A DNA stretch of 64,000 nt. Origin: Acidobacteriaceae bacterium (GTDB lineage: Bacteria; Acidobacteriota; Terriglobia; Terriglobales; Acidobacteriaceae). Below the pieces are notes generated by a model that worked only from the letters and a program-made list of their open reading frames with translations, was not told the DNA's origin and did no database searches. This document shows positions 61,809 through 64,000 of this stretch, piece after piece; positions within the stretch are counted from its first letter, which is position 1, and every line of letters begins with the position of its first letter. The stretch spans positions 24,028-88,027 of the forward strand of contig CAHJWI010000014.1 in the NCBI GenBank assembly GCA_903642225.1, in the 5' to 3' direction. Position numbers and translations under genes: made by a program.

Positions 61809-61917
61809 ACGAGTGGCAGGACACGCACAGCGAACACCAACAAAGTAGAAGCAACGGTATGGACCCAGAACGGCATGGACGCGGCCATCACAAACGCGAT
61901 CTACGCAGGAGCAGGAT

Positions 61918-62817
61918 ATGAGCAACGAGCAGGGATCGAACGCCTACCGCACCCTCAACACACTTCCACCCACCCTACTCGGCCTGGCCGAGATCGCGCC
62001 CCCACCCACCACGGACTACAAGCCTGACTATGGCACCCTCGCCGGCATGAGCGTCGCCGCACCTGTCTCTGCCGCAGAGCGTGACCGTCTTCTTGTGGAA
62101 CATCTGCCCACCGTCCGCTTCATCGCGCGGCGCATCCACGAGAGGCTGCCACAGCACGTCGAGATCGACGACCTCGTTTCCGCCGGCATCGTCGGCCTGA
62201 TCGACGCCTTTTCAAAGTTCGACCGCAACAAGCAGGTGCAATTCAAGAGCTACGCCCAGTTTCGGATCCGCGGTGCCATCCTAGACTCGCTGCGCACGCT
62301 TGACTGGAGCCCCCGCGAACTCCGCCGCAAGGGCCGCGCCATTGAAGAAACGGTCCGCACCCTTACCCAGCAGCTCGGCCGCGCACCATCGGAAGCCGAG
62401 ATCGCCAACGGCATGGACCTCTCACTTAACGACTACCAGCAGCTTCTCGGCGAACTCAAGGGTCTCGAGATCGGCTCACTTAACCTCGAGCGCAACGAGG
62501 ACTCCGGTGACGACGAACTCGCCTATGTACCCGGCGCACCGGAGGACGACCCACTCTTCCGCTGCCTCAAAGGTGAGCTCAAGCAGCACCTGGTCGACGC
62601 CATTGAGGCCTTGCCCGACAAAGAGCGCATGGTGCTCACCCTTTACTACTACGAAGAGCTCACCATGAAGGAGATCGGCCTCGCGCTCGGCGTCGTCGAG
62701 TCCCGCGTCTCGCAGATCCACTCCGCCGCGGTTGTTCGCCTGCGCGTTGCCCTTGCCGACCTCCGCAGCCGCAATCTGCCCCCCGTTGAAAAGAAGGTGA
62801 GAAAGTCCCGTGGATAG
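61918..62817 (+). CDS. fliA: Flagellar sigma factor (FliA/WhiG type)
   Basis: A 299-residue sigma-28-like factor of RNA polymerase. It shows region 2 (VEIDDLVSAGIVGLIDAFSK, YAQFRIRGAILDSLRTLDWS), region 3 (RELRRKGRAIEETVRTLTQQ) and region 4 with the HTH (LPDKERMVLTLYYYEELTMK, IGLALGVVESRVSQIHSAAV). It should direct late flagellar genes (filament, stators). The N-terminal 40 residues are extra compared with E. coli FliA. It has a GCAGGAGCAGG ribosome site. Confidence 0.96.
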   Translation: MSNEQGSNAYRTLNTLPPTLLGLAEIAPPPTTDYKPDYGTLAGMSVAAPVSAAERDRLLVEHLPTVRFIARRIHERLPQHVEIDDLVSAGIVGLIDAFSKFDRNKQVQFKSYAQFRIRGAILDSLRTLDWSPRELRRKGRAIEETVRTLTQQLGRAPSEAEIANGMDLSLNDYQQLLGELKGLEIGSLNLERNEDSGDDELAYVPGAPEDDPLFRCLKGELKQHLVDAIEALPDKERMVLTLYYYEELTMKEIGLALGVVESRVSQIHSAAVVRLRVALADLRSRNLPPVEKKVRKSRG

Positions 62818-63721
62818 TAGCCCCAGTGCCATCGAACGCTTCGACTTCGGCCAGGCCGGCCACATCTCCGCTGACCAGCTCCGCACCCTGCGCTCGCTCG
62901 ACGAGCAGTTTGCCCGCTCCATGACGCACACTCTCTCCGCATGGCTGCGCACCAATCTCACCGTGCAATCCACTCCCAACGAGCAGAAGACCTTCCATGT
63001 CTTTGCAGAAGCCATGGGTTCGGATTACGTCGTCCCGCTTCAACTTGTGGAGCACCATGTTCGCGGTGCATTGCAGTGGAGCATGCGCCTGGTACCCGAA
63101 GTCGTCGACCTCCTGCTCGGTGGCAGCGGCGGCGTCCCGGAACTTAGCCGGGATCTCACGGAGATTGAAGAAACGGTCCTGCTGTCCGTTCTTGAACTCG
63201 TCGTCCGCGAACTCAACAATGCCTGGCACCACATCGGTCTCACCTTTGCCATGGGAGAACGGGACCGCGACGGCCAGCAGAACCGCCTGATGGCGGCGAG
63301 TGAAAAAACCTTCTGCATGCGCTACGAGATCGCCATTCCCGGCGCAGTCGGCGAACTCAATCTCTGCTTCCCGGTCTCGGCCATCAACACCTCCCTGCGT
63401 GCCTTTGCCGCAGTGCGCGACGTCAAGCGTCCCCGCCCGCCGGAGGAGCGTGATCGCATGGAAGCCGCGCTCGGCAACGCCCGCGTCAAAGCAGGTCTCT
63501 GCTTTCCACCTGTCCGCATCGCTGCGTCCACACTGCAGCAGCTTCGCCCCGGGTCACTTCTGCGCCTGCCGCTCTCGCAGCATGCCTCGGCCGAACTCCG
63601 CTTTTCCGACACGGTTGTCTGCACAGCGACGGCCGTCCGCACATCCGATCGCCGTGCAGCTCGTGTCACCTCCATGCCGACCGAATCCAGTTCGGCCGCT
63701 GCCGCCCCATTCGCCGGATAA
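62810..63721 (+). CDS. fliM: Flagellar motor switch protein FliM, without CheY-binding peptide
   Basis: FliM forms the middle of the C ring. The 303-residue protein has the FliM N-domain start (IERFDFGQAGHISADQLRTL), the middle domain with the FliG-contacting glycine motif (VDLLLGGSGGVPEL) and a C-terminal SpoA domain (LGNARVKAGLCFPPVRIAAS). The N-terminal peptide LSQxEIDxLL that binds phosphorylated CheY is absent: only about 10 residues precede the core. The GTG start overlaps fliA by 8 bp. Confidence 0.92.
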   Translation: MDSSPSAIERFDFGQAGHISADQLRTLRSLDEQFARSMTHTLSAWLRTNLTVQSTPNEQKTFHVFAEAMGSDYVVPLQLVEHHVRGALQWSMRLVPEVVDLLLGGSGGVPELSRDLTEIEETVLLSVLELVVRELNNAWHHIGLTFAMGERDRDGQQNRLMAASEKTFCMRYEIAIPGAVGELNLCFPVSAINTSLRAFAAVRDVKRPRPPEERDRMEAALGNARVKAGLCFPPVRIAASTLQQLRPGSLLRLPLSQHASAELRFSDTVVCTATAVRTSDRRAARVTSMPTESSSAAAAPFAG

Positions 63722-63733
63722 CAGGAGAGCACC

Positions 63734-64000
63734 ATGGCCGACACAACCACCACGAGTCACACTGAAACCACTGTCGGCGCGCACATGGAAGCCGACGTAG
63801 TCGCTCACACCGTCACGGACTCCGTCACCGCTTCGCGCCCCGCAGCCGCCGAACCCTGGCTCGACGTCGAGATGGAAGTTCGGCTCCACTTTGGCGGCCG
63901 CGAGATGCTGCTCTCCGAGGCGCTTGAAATCGGCCCCGGCTCCGTCCTCGAGCTGGATCGTCACATCTCGGACCCGGTCGATCTGCTCGTCGGTGACCGC
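63734..64000 (+). CDS. fliN: Flagellar motor switch protein FliN, 5' part
   Basis: The first 89 residues are visible; the gene runs off the window. A 40-residue Thr/Ala-rich start (MADTTTTSHTETTVGAHMEA) precedes a SpoA domain start (LDVEMEVRLHFGGREMLLSE, IGPGSVLELDRHISDPVDLL). The AGGAG ribosome site is clear. It is the second FliN-type gene of the cluster, after the short SpoA protein beside fliL. Confidence 0.93.
   Translation, partial: MADTTTTSHTETTVGAHMEADVVAHTVTDSVTASRPAAAEPWLDVEMEVRLHFGGREMLLSEALEIGPGSVLELDRHISDPVDLLVGDR

Overview
The window is GC-rich bacterial chromosome with dense, ATGA/GTGA-coupled genes and Gram-negative envelope genes (TonB, outer-membrane beta-barrel, lgt, lspA, P-ring-type flagellar export genes). 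The NHL/Ig-type secreted protein with an internal GCGGG lipobox-like stretch and the general gene style suggest an Acidobacteriota bacterium of the Terriglobus/Granulicella type. That placement is inferred from gene style and was not tested by a database search. I saw no rRNA, tRNA, CRISPR array, insertion sequence or prophage.

Region 1 to 33.8 kb is housekeeping. It holds a partial alcohol dehydrogenase, a large PDZ/GAF/PAS histidine kinase with an NtrC-type regulator (reverse strand), a class III aminotransferase, an alpha/beta hydrolase, and a coupled DNA-repair pair (TIGR03915-UdgX fusion plus radical SAM protein). These are followed by hpt, lgt and a SprT-like metalloprotease. A long reverse operon runs ileS-lspA-uvrA, then a frameshifted secreted protein and two small secreted coiled-coil proteins. 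Next come tonB, a CYTH protein, a Sua5-type protein, purB-(YkgJ-like)-holB, a ClC protein, a glutaredoxin, an SDR, tadA, a putrescine-forming pair (aguA, aguB) and threonine aldolase.

Region 34 to 42 kb holds glnA (a type without the adenylylation tyrosine motif), uvrB, an NHL-repeat surface protein with a small beta-barrel partner, and lexA. uvrA, uvrB, lexA and the UdgX pair make the window rich in DNA-repair functions.

Region 42 to 64 kb is one flagellar supercluster on the forward strand. It opens with a regulatory trio: an OmpR-type response regulator, a 96-residue stand-alone DHp-like protein, and an FlgR-like sigma-54 activator without a DNA-binding domain. A terminator and a very good sigma-54 promoter follow, then flgB flgC fliE fliF fliG fliH fliI fliJ fliK flgD flgE fliL fliN-like fliO-like fliP fliQ fliR flhB flhA fliA fliM fliN (the last runs off the window). 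Further sigma-54-like sites lie before fliF, fliK and fliL. Several parts depart from the textbook: FlgD is cut to its N-terminal domain, FliO has no membrane segment, FliM lacks the CheY-binding peptide, there are two FliN-type proteins, and flhF/flhG are absent between flhA and fliA.

A feature no gene explains is a set of short tandem arrays with a 16-bp period but unrelated sequences. They sit on or just after the stop codons of tonB, fliE, fliQ and flhA.
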